The notes: generated from the sequence alone by a model not told the origin. Shown: positions 18,196 through 27,746, counted from the first letter of the stretch. The stretch is DNA of 64,000 bases from Ligilactobacillus pabuli (GCF_022836475.1 NZ_BQXH01000010.1:36749-100748), one strand, 5' to 3'. Made by a program: numbers and translations.

Positions 18196-18450
18196 ATGAA
18201 AAAACGTTGAAGAGAAGAGTAGTTTTTCTAAGTACATTTTAAGAGACCTTCGGCAGCTGTAAAGAAGGATGGAACGGAAAAATGAAGATGAACTCTATAG
18301 TTGAATACTAGTGCAAGCTAATATTCCGCCGATTGCGATATCATCACGGTCTTGTTAGAGACTAAGAGGCTGTTATTGAAGATAATAGCAATTAAGGTGG
18401 TACCACGGGTTTTCGTCCTTTGTAAGAAAGGATGAGGCCCGTGTTTTTTT
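18196..18450 (+). promoter_or_regulatory. Methionine-specific T-box riboswitch
   Basis: Senses uncharged tRNA-Met and allows transcription of metNIQ. The lower stem I pairs AGAGT (18216-18220) with ACTCT (18292-18296); immediately before the latter, separated by one A, is the specifier ATG (18288-18290). The antiterminator bulge carries TGGT (18398-18401), complementary to an ACCA acceptor end, inside the canonical AAGGTGGTACCACG box. The terminator hairpin CACGGG/CCCGTG with inner CGTCCTTT/AAAGGATG and a T-run ends at 18450. Confidence 0.93.
18404..18450 (+). terminator. T-box terminator hairpin
   Basis: CACGGG..CGTCCTTT pairs with AAAGGATG..CCCGTG followed by TTTTTTT; mutually exclusive with the antiterminator that uses the T-box sequence. 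Confidence 0.9.
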
Positions 18451-18454
18451 ATAC

Positions 18455-18571
18455 ACAGAGCGGAGCCAGTCGGGAGGACTCGAGCACTAGCAGAGACTGG
18501 CCTTTAATGTGGTTTCGGCATTGAAGGCTGGTCTGGGCTAGGCGGAAAGTCCTGACTGGAGAAGCTCGACT
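18455..18571 (+). repeat. E element 7 between the T-box and metN
   Basis: Half-stems CCAGTCGGGAGGACT/AGTCCTGACTGG, perfectly complementary apart from the conserved CGG bulge. Lies in the met leader downstream of the T-box terminator. Confidence 0.88.
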
Positions 18572-18637
18572 AAAATGCACAAGGTAAAGTAAACCAGATA
18601 GGATCACAGAATTTACATAAGAAAGCAGGATAGGTCA

Positions 18638-19681
18638 ATGATTGAATTTAAAAATATTTCGAAAACCTTCCAAACTAAGGAAGGAGAAGTCAAAGCCGTT
18701 CAAGACGTTAGTTTGAAGATCAATAGCGGCGAAGTATACGGCATTGTTGGTTTTTCCGGAGCTGGGAAGAGTACGTTAGTCCGGATGCTGAATGGCTTGG
18801 AAACACCAACGTCAGGGGAAGTTTTGATCGACGGCACCCGCATCGACCAATTAAGCGGTGAGAAGTTACGGACCCAACGGAAAAAAATTGGGATGATCTT
18901 CCAACATTTTAACTTGTTATGGTCACGAACAGTGATAGAGAATATTATGTTCCCGCTGGAATTAAGCAAGTTATCAAAAAAGGAACGCCTTGAAAAAGCT
19001 CAAAAATTAGCGGAATTAGTTGGTTTGGGTGACAGATTACACTCCTATCCCGCACAGTTATCTGGTGGGCAAAAGCAACGGGTCGGGATCGCCCGGGCCT
19101 TGGCGAATGATCCTGATATCTTAATTTCAGATGAAGCGACGAGTGCGCTAGATCCGCAAACGACCGATGAAGTCTTAGAATTATTAGACAAAATTAATCA
19201 ACAGATGAATTTGACAATTGTGATCATCACCCATGAAATGCACGTGATCCGTCGTTTGGCCAACTCAGTGGCTGTAATGGAAGACGGCAAGCTAATCGAA
19301 AAAGGACCTGTATCGCAAGTCTTCACTGCTCCACAAGAAGAGCTGACAAAACGCTTTGTTAATTCCGAAGTTGATCAAAGTCAAACACCGGACATTCAAA
19401 AGATTACGGCAGACCTAATCAAAAAGTATCCAAATGGCAAGATCATTTCTCTGAAATTTCACGGTGACCAGGTTAAATTACCGATCGTTACAGAGATGAT
19501 CCGGGAGTTTCCAAATTTGACGATGAGTATTTTGGAAGGTTCGATCCATCAAATTGGTGACCAGCAGGGTGCGATTGGAACGCTATTTGTTCAACTATTA
19601 GGGGATGCACATGAAATTGAGGAAGCTTTGAACTTCTTGAACAAAATGCGAGTAGAAACGAAGGTGATCAATAATGGGTAA
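18638..19681 (+). CDS. metN: Methionine ABC transporter ATP-binding protein
   Basis: Energises methionine import with MetI and MetQ. 347 residues: Walker A GFSGAGKST at 38-46, LSGGQKQRVGIARAL signature, ISDEATSALDP Walker B, and a C-terminal NIL regulatory domain (about 265-345, with EGSIHQIGDQQGAIGTLFVQ) that senses substrate. Overlaps metI by 8 bases. The Met T-box upstream confirms the substrate. Start ATG with AAGCAGGATAGG upstream. Confidence 0.96.
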   Translation: MIEFKNISKTFQTKEGEVKAVQDVSLKINSGEVYGIVGFSGAGKSTLVRMLNGLETPTSGEVLIDGTRIDQLSGEKLRTQRKKIGMIFQHFNLLWSRTVIENIMFPLELSKLSKKERLEKAQKLAELVGLGDRLHSYPAQLSGGQKQRVGIARALANDPDILISDEATSALDPQTTDEVLELLDKINQQMNLTIVIITHEMHVIRRLANSVAVMEDGKLIEKGPVSQVFTAPQEELTKRFVNSEVDQSQTPDIQKITADLIKKYPNGKIISLKFHGDQVKLPIVTEMIREFPNLTMSILEGSIHQIGDQQGAIGTLFVQLLGDAHEIEEALNFLNKMRVETKVINNG

Positions 19682-20360
19682 TCAAGGATTAGCTTCATAT
19701 TTTAAATTTAGTAACGTTAACTGGCCCAATGTTTGGACAGCTGCTTGGGAAACATTATGGATGACGGTCTTATCCGTTGTGGTTGTGGCAGTTTTAGGAA
19801 TCTTATTGGGATTATTGTTATATCAAACTGACGGAAGTAAAAATCCTGCAGTTCGAGTTTTAAACTGGATCGTCAGTTTTTTCGTGAACGTCTTTCGGTC
19901 AATTCCTTTCATTATCTTGATCGTCTTGTTGCTGCCAGTAACTCAAGTTGTGGTTGGAGCGATTACGGGTGCGAAAGCTGCGATTCCATCGCTGGTTGTT
20001 TCAGCGGCACCGTTTTATGCACGTTTGGTTCAAATTGCACTGAATGATGTTGATGGCGGCGTGATCGAAGCCGCCTATGCGATGGGGGCTAGCAGTTGGC
20101 AAGTGATTTGGAAAGTCTTGATTCCAGAAAGTTTGCCAGCGTTAATTTCAGGAATTACGGTGACGGCAATTTCATTGATCGGTTATACCGCGATGGCGGG
20201 GGCAATTGGTGCCGGTGGTTTGGGACAGTTGGCATATACCGACGGTTTCCAATCTTACAACAATGCAATTACCTTAGCTGCCACGGTCGTGATCGTTGCA
20301 ATTGTGTTTGTTTTCCAATTTGTCGGAGATATTATTACCAAGAAAGTTGATAAACGTTAA
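19674..20360 (+). CDS. metI: Methionine ABC transporter permease
   Basis: 228-residue membrane permease with about five helices. The coupling loop EAAYAMGASSWQVIWKVLIPESLPALISG is the EAA motif contacting MetN. It overlaps metN by 8 bases, indicating translational coupling; metQ starts 41 bases after its stop. Confidence 0.95.
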   Translation: MGNQGLASYFKFSNVNWPNVWTAAWETLWMTVLSVVVVAVLGILLGLLLYQTDGSKNPAVRVLNWIVSFFVNVFRSIPFIILIVLLLPVTQVVVGAITGAKAAIPSLVVSAAPFYARLVQIALNDVDGGVIEAAYAMGASSWQVIWKVLIPESLPALISGITVTAISLIGYTAMAGAIGAGGLGQLAYTDGFQSYNNAITLAATVVIVAIVFVFQFVGDIITKKVDKR

Positions 20361-20401
20361 TTAAGTTTAGTAATTTAACAAAAAAATAGGAGTTGAATAT
20401 T

Positions 20402-21235
20402 ATGAAAAAGAACCGTTTAGGAAGTTTAGCAGCAATCGTCGCTGCCAGTGCTTTATTACTAGTAGGCTGTGGGTCCAAGTCCAGTGACAATGCAGTTCAG
20501 AAAACAACCACGATCACAGTGGGAGCTTCTTCAACGCCACATGCCAAGATTTTGGAACACGTGAAGCCGCAGTTGAAAAAAGAAGGCATTGATTTAAAGG
20601 TCAAAGTTTTTGATGATTATGTAATGCCAAACAAAGCGTTAGCTTCCAAAGAACTTGACGCTAATTATTTCCAGCATAAACCATTTTTAAACAACTGGAA
20701 TAAAAAGAATAATGGAACGTTGGTCAATGCTGGCGGAGTTCATTTGGAACCAATTGGTGTCTACTCCCAGAAATATAAGAATTTGAAAGATTTACCAGCC
20801 AATTCAACTGTCTTAGTTTCAAGTAGTGTGGCTGATTATGGCCGAGTTTTACAAATCTTTAAAGACGCTGGTTTGATCACAGTTAAAAAAGGTGTCAACA
20901 TGGAAACTGCCAATTTTGATGATATTGCAACCAACAAGAAGCATCTGAAGTTTAAGCATACTTATGAACCTAAGTTAATGCCTAAACTTTATGAAGCAAA
21001 TGAAGCTGCAGCTACAGTGATCAACGCTAACTATGCTGTTCAAGCTGGCTTAGATCCACAAAAAGACAGTATAGCTTTGGAAAAGAAATCTTCTCCATAT
21101 GTAAATATTGTGGCTGTGCGCAAGGGTGATACTAAGAAAGCAGCAATTAAGAAATTAATGAAGGCTTTACAATCAAAGGACACCCAAGACTGGATCAAGA
21201 AAGAATATAAGGGCGGAGTTTTACCAGCCAAATAA
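20402..21235 (+). CDS. metQ: Methionine-binding lipoprotein
   Basis: Substrate-binding lipoprotein tethered outside the membrane. Lipobox LLVGC with lipidated Cys23. The NLPA fold is seen in ITVGASSTPHAKILEHV, LDANYFQHKPFL and VINANYAVQAGLDP. ATG at 20402 is preferred to TTG at 20393 because AGGAG lies about 9 bases before it. Third gene of the T-box-controlled operon; four E elements follow. Confidence 0.95.
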   Translation: MKKNRLGSLAAIVAASALLLVGCGSKSSDNAVQKTTTITVGASSTPHAKILEHVKPQLKKEGIDLKVKVFDDYVMPNKALASKELDANYFQHKPFLNNWNKKNNGTLVNAGGVHLEPIGVYSQKYKNLKDLPANSTVLVSSSVADYGRVLQIFKDAGLITVKKGVNMETANFDDIATNKKHLKFKHTYEPKLMPKLYEANEAAATVINANYAVQAGLDPQKDSIALEKKSSPYVNIVAVRKGDTKKAAIKKLMKALQSKDTQDWIKKEYKGGVLPAK

Positions 21236-21237
21236 AC

Positions 21238-21724
21238 ACAGAGCGGAGCAAAGCGGTTAGCTTCTGAGCATATCGGAGACCGGCCTTTAATGTGGCTTTG
21301 GCATTGAAGGGTGGTCTTGGATAGGCGGAAGAAGCTGCTTTGCGGAGCTCGACTAAAAACACAGAGTGGAGCACCCCGGTTAGAAGGTGAGCACTAACAG
21401 GCTTCCAGCCATAATGCGTATTAGGCATTGTGGCTGAAAGCAGGTTAGGCGGAATCTTCTGGGGTGAGTAACTCGACTAAAAACACAGAGTGGAGTGAAA
21501 CGGGAGAAAGCGAGCACCATCGGAACCCAGGAGTTAATGCGTTTTCGGCATTGACCCTGAGTTTGGATGGGCGGAACTTTCTGTTTCACGGAGCTCGACT
21601 ATGAACACAGAGTGGAGCACCCCGGTTAGAAGGTGAGCACTAACAAGCTTCCAGACATAATGCGCATTAGGCATTGTGACTGAAAGCAGGTTAGGCGGAA
21701 TCTTCTGGGGTGAGTAACTCGACT
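21238..21724 (+). repeat. E elements 8-11: four tandem copies after metQ
   Basis: Copy 8 (21238-21354): half-stems AAAGCGGTTAGCTTC/GAAGCTGCTTT. Copies 9 (21361-21478) and 11 (21607-21724) are near-identical: CACCCCGGTTAGAAG/CTTCTGGGGTG, with outer pair GAGT/ACTC instead of GAGC/GCTC. Copy 10 (21485-21600): GAAACGGGAGAAAG/CTTTCTGTTTC. Spacers are only 6-7 bases. Confidence 0.9.
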
Positions 21725-21727
21725 ATC

Positions 21728-21765
21728 AAAAGATTGTTGCAGTTAAAGCAGCAGTCTTTTTATTT
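21728..21765 (+). terminator. Terminator of the metNIQ operon
   Basis: AAAAGATTGTTGC pairs with GCAGCAGTCTTTTT; follows the fourth tandem E copy directly. Confidence 0.75.
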
Positions 21766-21811
21766 TGCTGCAATGTCGGGGGATCAAAGCTAATTTGGTG
21801 GAACTGGCGTT

Positions 21812-22000
21812 AGTAAAGCGGGATACGAACGTTAATTTGCCAAAACGACGTCCGCAAAGTGAAATGCGATCGCTGTTTCGTCAAAACGACGTCCGCAACC
21901 GCAAATGCGACCGCTGTTTCGTTAAAACGACGTCGGTAACCACAAATACGGCCGCTGTTTCCCTCAAACAACGGTTGCAACTGCCAATTCAAATGCTGAT
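21812..22000 (+). repeat. Array A3: diverged alternating inverted repeats
   Basis: GCAA-type unit starts at 21853, 21895, 21936 and 21977 give spacings of 42, 41 and 41; units share GATCGCTGTTTCGT..AAACGACGTC with the first half of array A4. Downstream (to about 22110) the period decays. Confidence 0.75.
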
Positions 22001-22253
22001 CCACCAAAACAAGGTCAATAACTGCAAAATTCGCCCCCGCCTATACCCCAAAACGTCAGTTAAGTTGCAAGGCAGCTCTGCTCAAACTAACCTGCCAACA
22101 AATACTAGCTGAAGAACTAGCGTGTTGGCTGTCTGTTTGACTGGACAAAATTTGTTGAGCCTTCAGCAGTTAAGTTCCTATATAATTTAAGCAAAAGGTG
22201 CTATGATAAGATTATAGAAAAATTTATGAACTTTAGAAATGAGGAATGACTGA

Positions 22254-23618
22254 ATGTCTAGTGGTCAAGCGATCACGAATTTGATCATCGTTGTAGTTGT
22301 ATTCTTTTTTGCGGCGTTTTTCGTGGCGTCTGAATTTGCCATTGTTACAATTCGGAAAAGTGCGATCGAAAGCGCACTCGAGAATAAATCTGGTAATGAA
22401 CGGAAATTAAAATTGGCGTTACAAATGGTCAATAAGATGAATGAGTATCTGTCAACGACCCAGGTTGGGGTTTCGTTAACAGGGATCATTTTAGGGTGGA
22501 TCGGGGCTGATTCATTAACCAAGCTCTTCTCAGATTTATTTGCTGTCTTGCCAGTTAGTCATGCGACGGCAGTATCCATCAGTGCGATCTTAGGGGTCGT
22601 TTTGTTGACTTACTTGGAAGTGGTTATCACAGAAATCGTGCCTAAGAACATTAGTATCGATATGCCAATGAATATGATGATGTTTATCGTCACTCCGTTG
22701 CATTATTTCCATATCGCCTTTTATCCGTTTGTGTGGTTGTTAAACATTTCCGCTACTGGTTTGGTCCGGTTGATTGGATTGAAGCCTGCTGGTGAAGACG
22801 AAGATGTCTTGTCGCAAAATGAAATCTTGAATATTTCGAAAAACGCCGTGACAGGCGGATCGATCGACCGAAATGATTATCTTTATATGGAACGGGCCTT
22901 TGAATTTAATGATAAAGTCGCCAAGGATATCATGGTCGACCGGACTAGTTTGACTGTGGTCGATGTGACACAAACTGTCGATGAAGTCAGCAGCTTATAT
23001 TTGCAGGAGAAATTTAGCCGTTTCCCAGTCGTTGCGAATAACGATAAGGATAAGATCTTAGGCTATGTTTATATTTACGATTTAGTGCGGCAAGCACGGA
23101 TCGACGGGTCAGTCCGGGTCGCGAAGTTAATGCGGACCTTAAGTACTGCACCGGAAGTAACACCAATTCAGAATTTGTTAAAACAAATGATTCAAAAACA
23201 TGTGCCGATGGTCGTGATTTTGGATGAATATGGCGGGACCAGTGGGATCGTGACTGACCGTGATATTTACGAAGAACTATTTGGTACCGTTAAAGATGAG
23301 GCCGACGATGTGTCAGCTGATGATATTATTGAAAATAACGATGGCACCTACAGTGTTTCAGGGAAGACGACACTGTATGACTTTGAACGTTATTTTGATT
23401 TTAAAGATAAATATTTCCAGGAGTCCGAATCGGTGACGGTGGCGGGTTATCTCTTGGAAAATTATAAGATCACGCTGGGCAGTGAGTTTCAAATCGGCCA
23501 GTTAAACATTAAAGTAACTGAGTTTAACCGTAACTATATTGAGTGGATGACCGTTGAGAAATTGCCAGAAAAAACTGAGACAGAAACTGACGAAAGTTCG
23601 GAAACTCCGACAGAGTAG
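22254..23618 (+). CDS. CNNM/CorC-type membrane protein with CBS domains (putative Mg2+ exporter)
   Basis: 454 residues: an N-terminal DUF21/CNNM domain with about four helices (1-195), a CBS pair (about 205-345, with VDRTSLTVVD and MVVILDEYGGTSGIVTDRD) and a C-terminal CorC_HlyC domain (about 360-440). Homologues such as MpfA support Mg2+ efflux; the older label hemolysin is not a described function. An upstream promoter TTGAGC-18-TATATA lies at 22155-22184. Monocistronic with a strong terminator. Confidence 0.9.
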   Translation: MSSGQAITNLIIVVVVFFFAAFFVASEFAIVTIRKSAIESALENKSGNERKLKLALQMVNKMNEYLSTTQVGVSLTGIILGWIGADSLTKLFSDLFAVLPVSHATAVSISAILGVVLLTYLEVVITEIVPKNISIDMPMNMMMFIVTPLHYFHIAFYPFVWLLNISATGLVRLIGLKPAGEDEDVLSQNEILNISKNAVTGGSIDRNDYLYMERAFEFNDKVAKDIMVDRTSLTVVDVTQTVDEVSSLYLQEKFSRFPVVANNDKDKILGYVYIYDLVRQARIDGSVRVAKLMRTLSTAPEVTPIQNLLKQMIQKHVPMVVILDEYGGTSGIVTDRDIYEELFGTVKDEADDVSADDIIENNDGTYSVSGKTTLYDFERYFDFKDKYFQESESVTVAGYLLENYKITLGSEFQIGQLNIKVTEFNRNYIEWMTVEKLPEKTETETDESSETPTE

Positions 23619-23646
23619 TTTAGTGAGTGACAGTTAATGCGCAAAT

Positions 23647-23683
23647 AAAAGACGGGAGCATAGCAGCTGCCCGTCTTTTTTTT
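23647..23683 (+). terminator. Terminator after the CNNM gene
   Basis: AAAAGACGGG pairs with CCCGTCTTTT around AGCATAGCAGCTG, followed by T. Confidence 0.9.
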
Positions 23684-23732
23684 AACTATGACCAATGTTT
23701 AGAGAGCAGGCCGACTGAAAGGGTGACTTGAA

Positions 23733-24521
23733 TTGGAAAATAAAAGAATGCTAGCAGTGAAATTTGGGGTTAATTTTCGTGAAATGGGTGGGTATCCAAC
23801 TAAAACTGGTCAGCTGACCCGGTGGCGTAAGCTGCTTCGAAGTGGAAATTTAGGCGAGCTGACGGACCAGGATGTTAATTATTTGCAAGACTATGGTTTG
23901 AAATATATTGTCGATTTGCGGTCAGAATCGGAGTCAGGCTATTTTCCTGATAAAGTTCCCGCTGGTGCGCAATACTACAATTTGTCAGTCTATCCATTCG
24001 CATCCTCATTATTCCAAAACTTAGGTGTGGCGGGTTCGATGAAGTTGCACAGTCAAGACTTATCCTTTGTGGATGAGTCCTACGCTCAGATGTTGGCGGA
24101 TCCGCATGCCCAGCACGTTTTTCGGAACTTGTTCCAGTTACTCTTACAAAATGACCAGGTAGATGAAAGTCTAGTGTTTCACTGTGCCGCGGGAAAAGAC
24201 CGGACAGGAGTCGGCGGCTTTTTGATCTTAAATGCCCTGCAGGTGAAACCAGACGCGATTTTAAAGGATTATTTGTTGACGAACCTGTACTATTCCAATG
24301 CATCGGTGGACATGATCGACGGGATCTTGACCGATGATGATCAGGACAGTTTGGCGAATGCTTTAAACTCTAATTTGGCAGTTGCCAGCGAAAACTTTGA
24401 CGTCCTCTACCATACGGCCAATGCGATTTCGGGTTCGGTGGAAAATTACCTGCAAGACAAGATGAAGCTGTCGGACCGTGATTTGGAAAAATTGAATCGC
24501 TTGTATTTGCAAGACAAATAG
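23733..24521 (+). CDS. Tyrosine-protein phosphatase (Y_phosphatase3 family)
   Basis: 262 residues. The signature HCAAGKDRTG carries catalytic Cys151 and the phosphate-binding Arg; the N-terminal NFREMGGYPTKTGQ and YIVDLRSESE segments are typical. Could act on protein or lipid phosphates. TTG at 23733 is preferred, with GGGTGA 6 bases upstream; the alternative ATG at 23748 has no site. 9 bases before ogt, so the two form an operon. Confidence 0.88.
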   Translation: MENKRMLAVKFGVNFREMGGYPTKTGQLTRWRKLLRSGNLGELTDQDVNYLQDYGLKYIVDLRSESESGYFPDKVPAGAQYYNLSVYPFASSLFQNLGVAGSMKLHSQDLSFVDESYAQMLADPHAQHVFRNLFQLLLQNDQVDESLVFHCAAGKDRTGVGGFLILNALQVKPDAILKDYLLTNLYYSNASVDMIDGILTDDDQDSLANALNSNLAVASENFDVLYHTANAISGSVENYLQDKMKLSDRDLEKLNRLYLQDK

Positions 24522-24530
24522 GAGGGCGCG

Positions 24531-25040
24531 ATGATCCATTTGCAAAAGTATCACTCGCCACTGGGAATGTTATTGTTGGCCAGTGACCAGGAGGGACTGG
24601 TCGGGTGCTGGTTTGAAGACCAGCAGTATTATGCGGCGGGAATCAAGGACCAGCCGTCCCAGGAAGTTTCGGACCCGATTTTGCAAGCAGCGGTGGAATG
24701 GTTGGACCAGTATTTTGCGGGAAAACACCCAGACACCGACACTGTGAGTTTGACAGCACACGTCACTGAGTTTCGTCAGCGCGTTTTACAGGCGTTGCAG
24801 GCAGTAGGAGAAGGCCAGACGATTTCTTACCGAGAGTTAGCGGCGCAGGTAGTTGGTCAAGCGAATGCGAACCGCTATGCGCGAGCGGTTGCCGGAGCAG
24901 TGGGACATAACCCGCTCAGCTTGTTTATCCCCTGTCATCGGGTCGTTGGCAGCGATGGTGCACTAACTGGATATGCCGGCGGCCTGTGGCGAAAAGAAGC
25001 CCTGTTGAAGTTTGAACAACAGTCGCAGCCAAGGGATTGA
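24531..25040 (+). CDS. ogt: Methylated-DNA-protein cysteine methyltransferase
   Basis: Removes O6-alkyl groups from guanine by transfer to its own Cys135 in IPCHRVVGSDG, an irreversible repair reaction. 169 residues, single-domain Ogt type. The conserved helix-turn-helix region (TISYRELAAQVVGQANANRYARAVAGAVGHNP) that inserts into DNA is complete. GGAGGG ribosome site overlaps the end of the phosphatase gene. Confidence 0.95.
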   Translation: MIHLQKYHSPLGMLLLASDQEGLVGCWFEDQQYYAAGIKDQPSQEVSDPILQAAVEWLDQYFAGKHPDTDTVSLTAHVTEFRQRVLQALQAVGEGQTISYRELAAQVVGQANANRYARAVAGAVGHNPLSLFIPCHRVVGSDGALTGYAGGLWRKEALLKFEQQSQPRD

Positions 25041-25054
25041 TATCAATTAACGTC

Positions 25055-25097
25055 AAAAAGGACTTGCCCACATTTGAAGGCAAGTCCTTTTAATTTT
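25055..25097. terminator. Bidirectional terminator between ogt and uppP
   Basis: AAAAAGGACTTGCC pairs with GGCAAGTCCTTTT, with T-rich flanks on both strands, serving two convergent genes. Confidence 0.9.
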
Positions 25098-25102
25098 GCT
25101 TC

Positions 25103-25939
25103 TTAAAAAATTAGGAGGTTAACACCAATCACTAACACACCTAAAACGATCCGATACCAGCCAAAGGCCTTGAAGTCGTTGTTTTTAATGTAATTCATTA
25201 AGAAACGAATTGACAAGTAAGCCACTACGAAGGAAACGACCATACCGACTAACAAGATCAAGCCTTGTTCGCCGCCCATCGTGCTGCCATGACTAAAGAA
25301 CTTCACGATCTTTAGTAAGGAAGCCCCAAACATGGTTGGAATTGCCAAGAAGAATGAAAATTCAGTCCCAACATAGCGGGAAGCACCAATCAAGATGGCT
25401 CCTAAAATCGTTGCACCTGAACGTGAAGTCCCAGGAATCAAAGATAAGACCTGGAACATCCCGATAAATAGGGCGATGCTGTAAGGCAGGGTATCTAGGT
25501 TAGAGTATCTGGCATGCAAGTCAGTGTGATTTTTCTTGTTGTGGTTTTCCACTAAGATAAATAAGATCCCATAGATGATCAGTGTGGCTGAAACAACCGC
25601 CCAGTTCATCAAATGTTCGTCCATCCAGTCGTTTAACGGCAAGCCGATAATTGCGGAAGGCAAAATAGCGACGATCACTTTAAACCACAGGCTCCAGGTG
25701 TTTTTCTTTTCCCGGCTCGTCTTTTTTGGAGAGAGGGGGTTTAGTTTGTGGAAGTACAAAACGACCACTGCCAAGATGGCACCCAACTGGATCACGACGT
25801 TAAACATATCCGTGAATTCCTTGGGTTGTTGCATTTTGATGAATTCATCCACCAAAACCAAATGGCCCGTTGAACTGATCGGCAGAAATTCTGTAATTCC
25901 TTCAACGATGCCAAGAATGATTGATTTAATAATATCCAA
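25103..25939 (-). CDS. uppP: Undecaprenyl-diphosphate phosphatase
   Basis: Integral membrane enzyme that recycles the lipid carrier for cell-wall synthesis; its activity also confers bacitracin tolerance. 278 residues, about eight helices. Both family motifs are intact: [15 protein letters not shown] (13-27) and [10 protein letters not shown] (about 168-177). Start is TTG at 25939, with AAAGGA 9 bases upstream. Its own promoter lies at 25997-26025. Confidence 0.95.
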   Translation of the reverse strand: MDIIKSIILGIVEGITEFLPISSTGHLVLVDEFIKMQQPKEFTDMFNVVIQLGAILAVVVLYFHKLNPLSPKKTSREKKNTWSLWFKVIVAILPSAIIGLPLNDWMDEHLMNWAVVSATLIIYGILFILVENHNKKNHTDLHARYSNLDTLPYSIALFIGMFQVLSLIPGTSRSGATILGAILIGASRYVGTEFSFFLAIPTMFGASLLKIVKFFSHGSTMGGEQGLILLVGMVVSFVVAYLSIRFLMNYIKNNDFKAFGWYRIVLGVLVIGVNLLIF

Positions 25940-25996
25940 AAGAAATTGATCCTTTCCTGCGTGAAATATGTACGCTTGTTGTTAGTAACAAAAACT

Positions 25997-26025
25997 ATCA
26001 TAGCTATTTTTTGGACGTTGTTCAA
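25997..26025 (-). promoter_or_regulatory. Promoter of uppP
   Basis: Read on the minus strand: TTGAAC, 17-bp spacer, TATGAT. Confidence 0.75.
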
Positions 26026-26063
26026 GTTTGAAACTAAATTTTATGAAATTTTCATGATTTATA

Positions 26064-26108
26064 GCAAAAAAAGAACCACAATGCCAAAAACGCATTGCAG
26101 TTCTTTTA
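26064..26108 (-). terminator. Terminator of eno, made from a truncated E element
   Basis: Minus-strand AAAAGAACTGCAATGC pairs with GCATTGTGGTTCTTTT, followed by T. Confidence 0.88.
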
Positions 26109-26260
26109 CCAGTTAGTGCTCATTTTTTAAACGCTATTATTAGTCGAGTTCCGTGCAGCAAAAGATTCCGCCTAACAATAAAAGAACCACAATGCTAAAA
26201 ACGCATTGCAGTTCTTTTACCAGTTAGTGCTCGTCTTTTAAACGCTGCACTACACTCTGT
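26064..26260 (-). repeat. E element 12 and a truncated copy after eno
   Basis: Complete copy at 26142-26260 has half-stems TGCAGCGTTTAAAAGA/TCTTTTGCTGCA and outer pair GAGT/ACTC. The second copy lacks the right half: its central hairpin AAAGAACTGCAATGC/GCATTGTGGTTCTTT is followed directly by a T-run and ends transcription. Both copies share the same central hairpin. Confidence 0.88.
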
Positions 26261-26271
26261 TATTTTATTTA

Positions 26272-27552
26272 TTAGTCAAAGTCAACACTGTGTGGGAAAC
26301 GTGCAACAGGTGCTGTATTTTTGAGTTCTTCTTCGATCCGGAGAAGTTGGTTGTACTTTTCAACACGTTCTGAACGTGCCATAGCACCAGTCTTAATTTC
26401 GCCAGATTCTGTGGCAACAGCGAAGTCAGCGATGAATGTATCGCCAGTTTCACCAGAACGATGTGACATCATAACTGTCCAGCCGTTCTTCTTAGCCATG
26501 CGAATTGTTTGCAATGTTTCTGAAACTGTACCGATTTGGTTCAGTTTGATCAAGACAGCGTTACCGCAGCCTTTCTTGATGGCTTCACGAACGATTGCAG
26601 GGTTTGTAACAACTAAGTCATCGTCAACGATTTGAACTTTGTCGCCAACAGCTGCAGTGAACTTAGCGTAGTTTTCCCAGTCGTCTTCGCCAAATGGATC
26701 TTCGATAGAAATGATTGGGTATTTGTCAACTAAACCTTCGTAATACTTGATCATTTCATCAGGAGTTTTTTCTGTTCCTTCGAATTTGTAGTTACCAGTT
26801 TCATGGTCGTAGAATTCTGAGGAAGCAGGGTCCAAAGCAATAGCAATTTCTTCGCCTGGTTCGTAGCCAGCTTGTTTGATAGCTGCGACAAGCATTTCGA
26901 TTGCTTCTTCAGTTGAGCTCAAACGAGGAGCGAATCCACCTTCGTCACCCAAGCCTGTTTCGTAACCTTTTTCAGCCAAAACGCTCTTCAATGTATGGTA
27001 AACATTAGCGATTTTTTCGATACCGTCACGGAATGATTCTTTCTTTACTGGAGAAATCATGAATTCCTGTGTGTCGATACCTGAATCGGCATGCTTCCCA
27101 CCGTTGATAACGTTATGGAATGATTGAGGTAATTCTGCATGTGTACCACCAAGGTAACGGTATAAAGGAATACCTTCATAGTTAGCAGCGGCACGGCAGT
27201 TAGCCATTGAGACACCCAAGATAGCGTTGGCGCCCAAACGACCCTTGTTTTCTGTACCATCAAGGTCGATCATGATTTGATCAACATTTGCTTGGTTAAG
27301 TGGGTCAACACCATGCAAAGCGTCATTGATTTCAGTATTTACATTTTCAACAGCCTTCAAAACACCTTTACCTTGAAGACGGTCGCCACCATCACGTAAT
27401 TCAACAGCTTCTCTTTCACCTGTAGAAGCACCTGATGGAACAGCAGCGCGACCCATTGTGCCGTCTGACAAAATGACATCGGCCTCAACGGTTGGGTTGC
27501 CACGGGAATCAAAAATTTCACGAGCAATAACCTTTTCAATATAAACAGACAT
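26272..27552 (-). CDS. eno: Enolase
   Basis: Glycolytic 2-phosphoglycerate dehydratase; in lactobacilli also often found on the cell surface. 426 residues from ATG at 27552, which has GAGGAG 8 bases upstream; the frame extends 7 codons further but without support. Family features: [46 protein letters not shown] with the catalytic Lys, and [11 protein letters not shown]. Codon use is that of a highly expressed gene. A consensus-like promoter stands about 100 bases upstream. Confidence 0.98.
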   Translation of the reverse strand: MSVYIEKVIAREIFDSRGNPTVEADVILSDGTMGRAAVPSGASTGEREAVELRDGGDRLQGKGVLKAVENVNTEINDALHGVDPLNQANVDQIMIDLDGTENKGRLGANAILGVSMANCRAAANYEGIPLYRYLGGTHAELPQSFHNVINGGKHADSGIDTQEFMISPVKKESFRDGIEKIANVYHTLKSVLAEKGYETGLGDEGGFAPRLSSTEEAIEMLVAAIKQAGYEPGEEIAIALDPASSEFYDHETGNYKFEGTEKTPDEMIKYYEGLVDKYPIISIEDPFGEDDWENYAKFTAAVGDKVQIVDDDLVVTNPAIVREAIKKGCGNAVLIKLNQIGTVSETLQTIRMAKKNGWTVMMSHRSGETGDTFIADFAVATESGEIKTGAMARSERVEKYNQLLRIEEELKNTAPVARFPHSVDFD

Positions 27553-27649
27553 TAATAAGCTCCTCTCTTTCATGTGAAACTGGGTTTAGCAATTTCACTG
27601 ATCCAAGAAAATTTTTTTGATGAATTCACTGACATTCATCCACGTCATT

Positions 27650-27678
27650 ATTTTATCTTTTTTTACGAGTAAAAACAA
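27650..27678 (-). promoter_or_regulatory. Promoter of eno
   Basis: Minus strand: TTGTTT, 17-bp spacer, TAAAAT. Confidence 0.75.
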
Positions 27679-27732
27679 GCAAAATATGTGAATTTACATG
27701 CAAATGGGCTAATGTTTTCATTAGTTTTCAGA

Positions 27733-27746
27733 AAATAACGCTTACA
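27733..27746 (-). promoter_or_regulatory. cre-like site upstream of eno
   Basis: Minus-strand TGTAAGCGTTATTT matches the CcpA consensus at 12 of 14 positions and lies 55 bp upstream of the -35 box, a position suited to activation. Confidence 0.4.

Noticed and set aside
21765..22112. 115-codon frame between metQ and the CNNM gene
   Set aside because: Runs through array A3, has no ribosome site, and its Arg/Gln/Asn-rich sequence mirrors the repeat.
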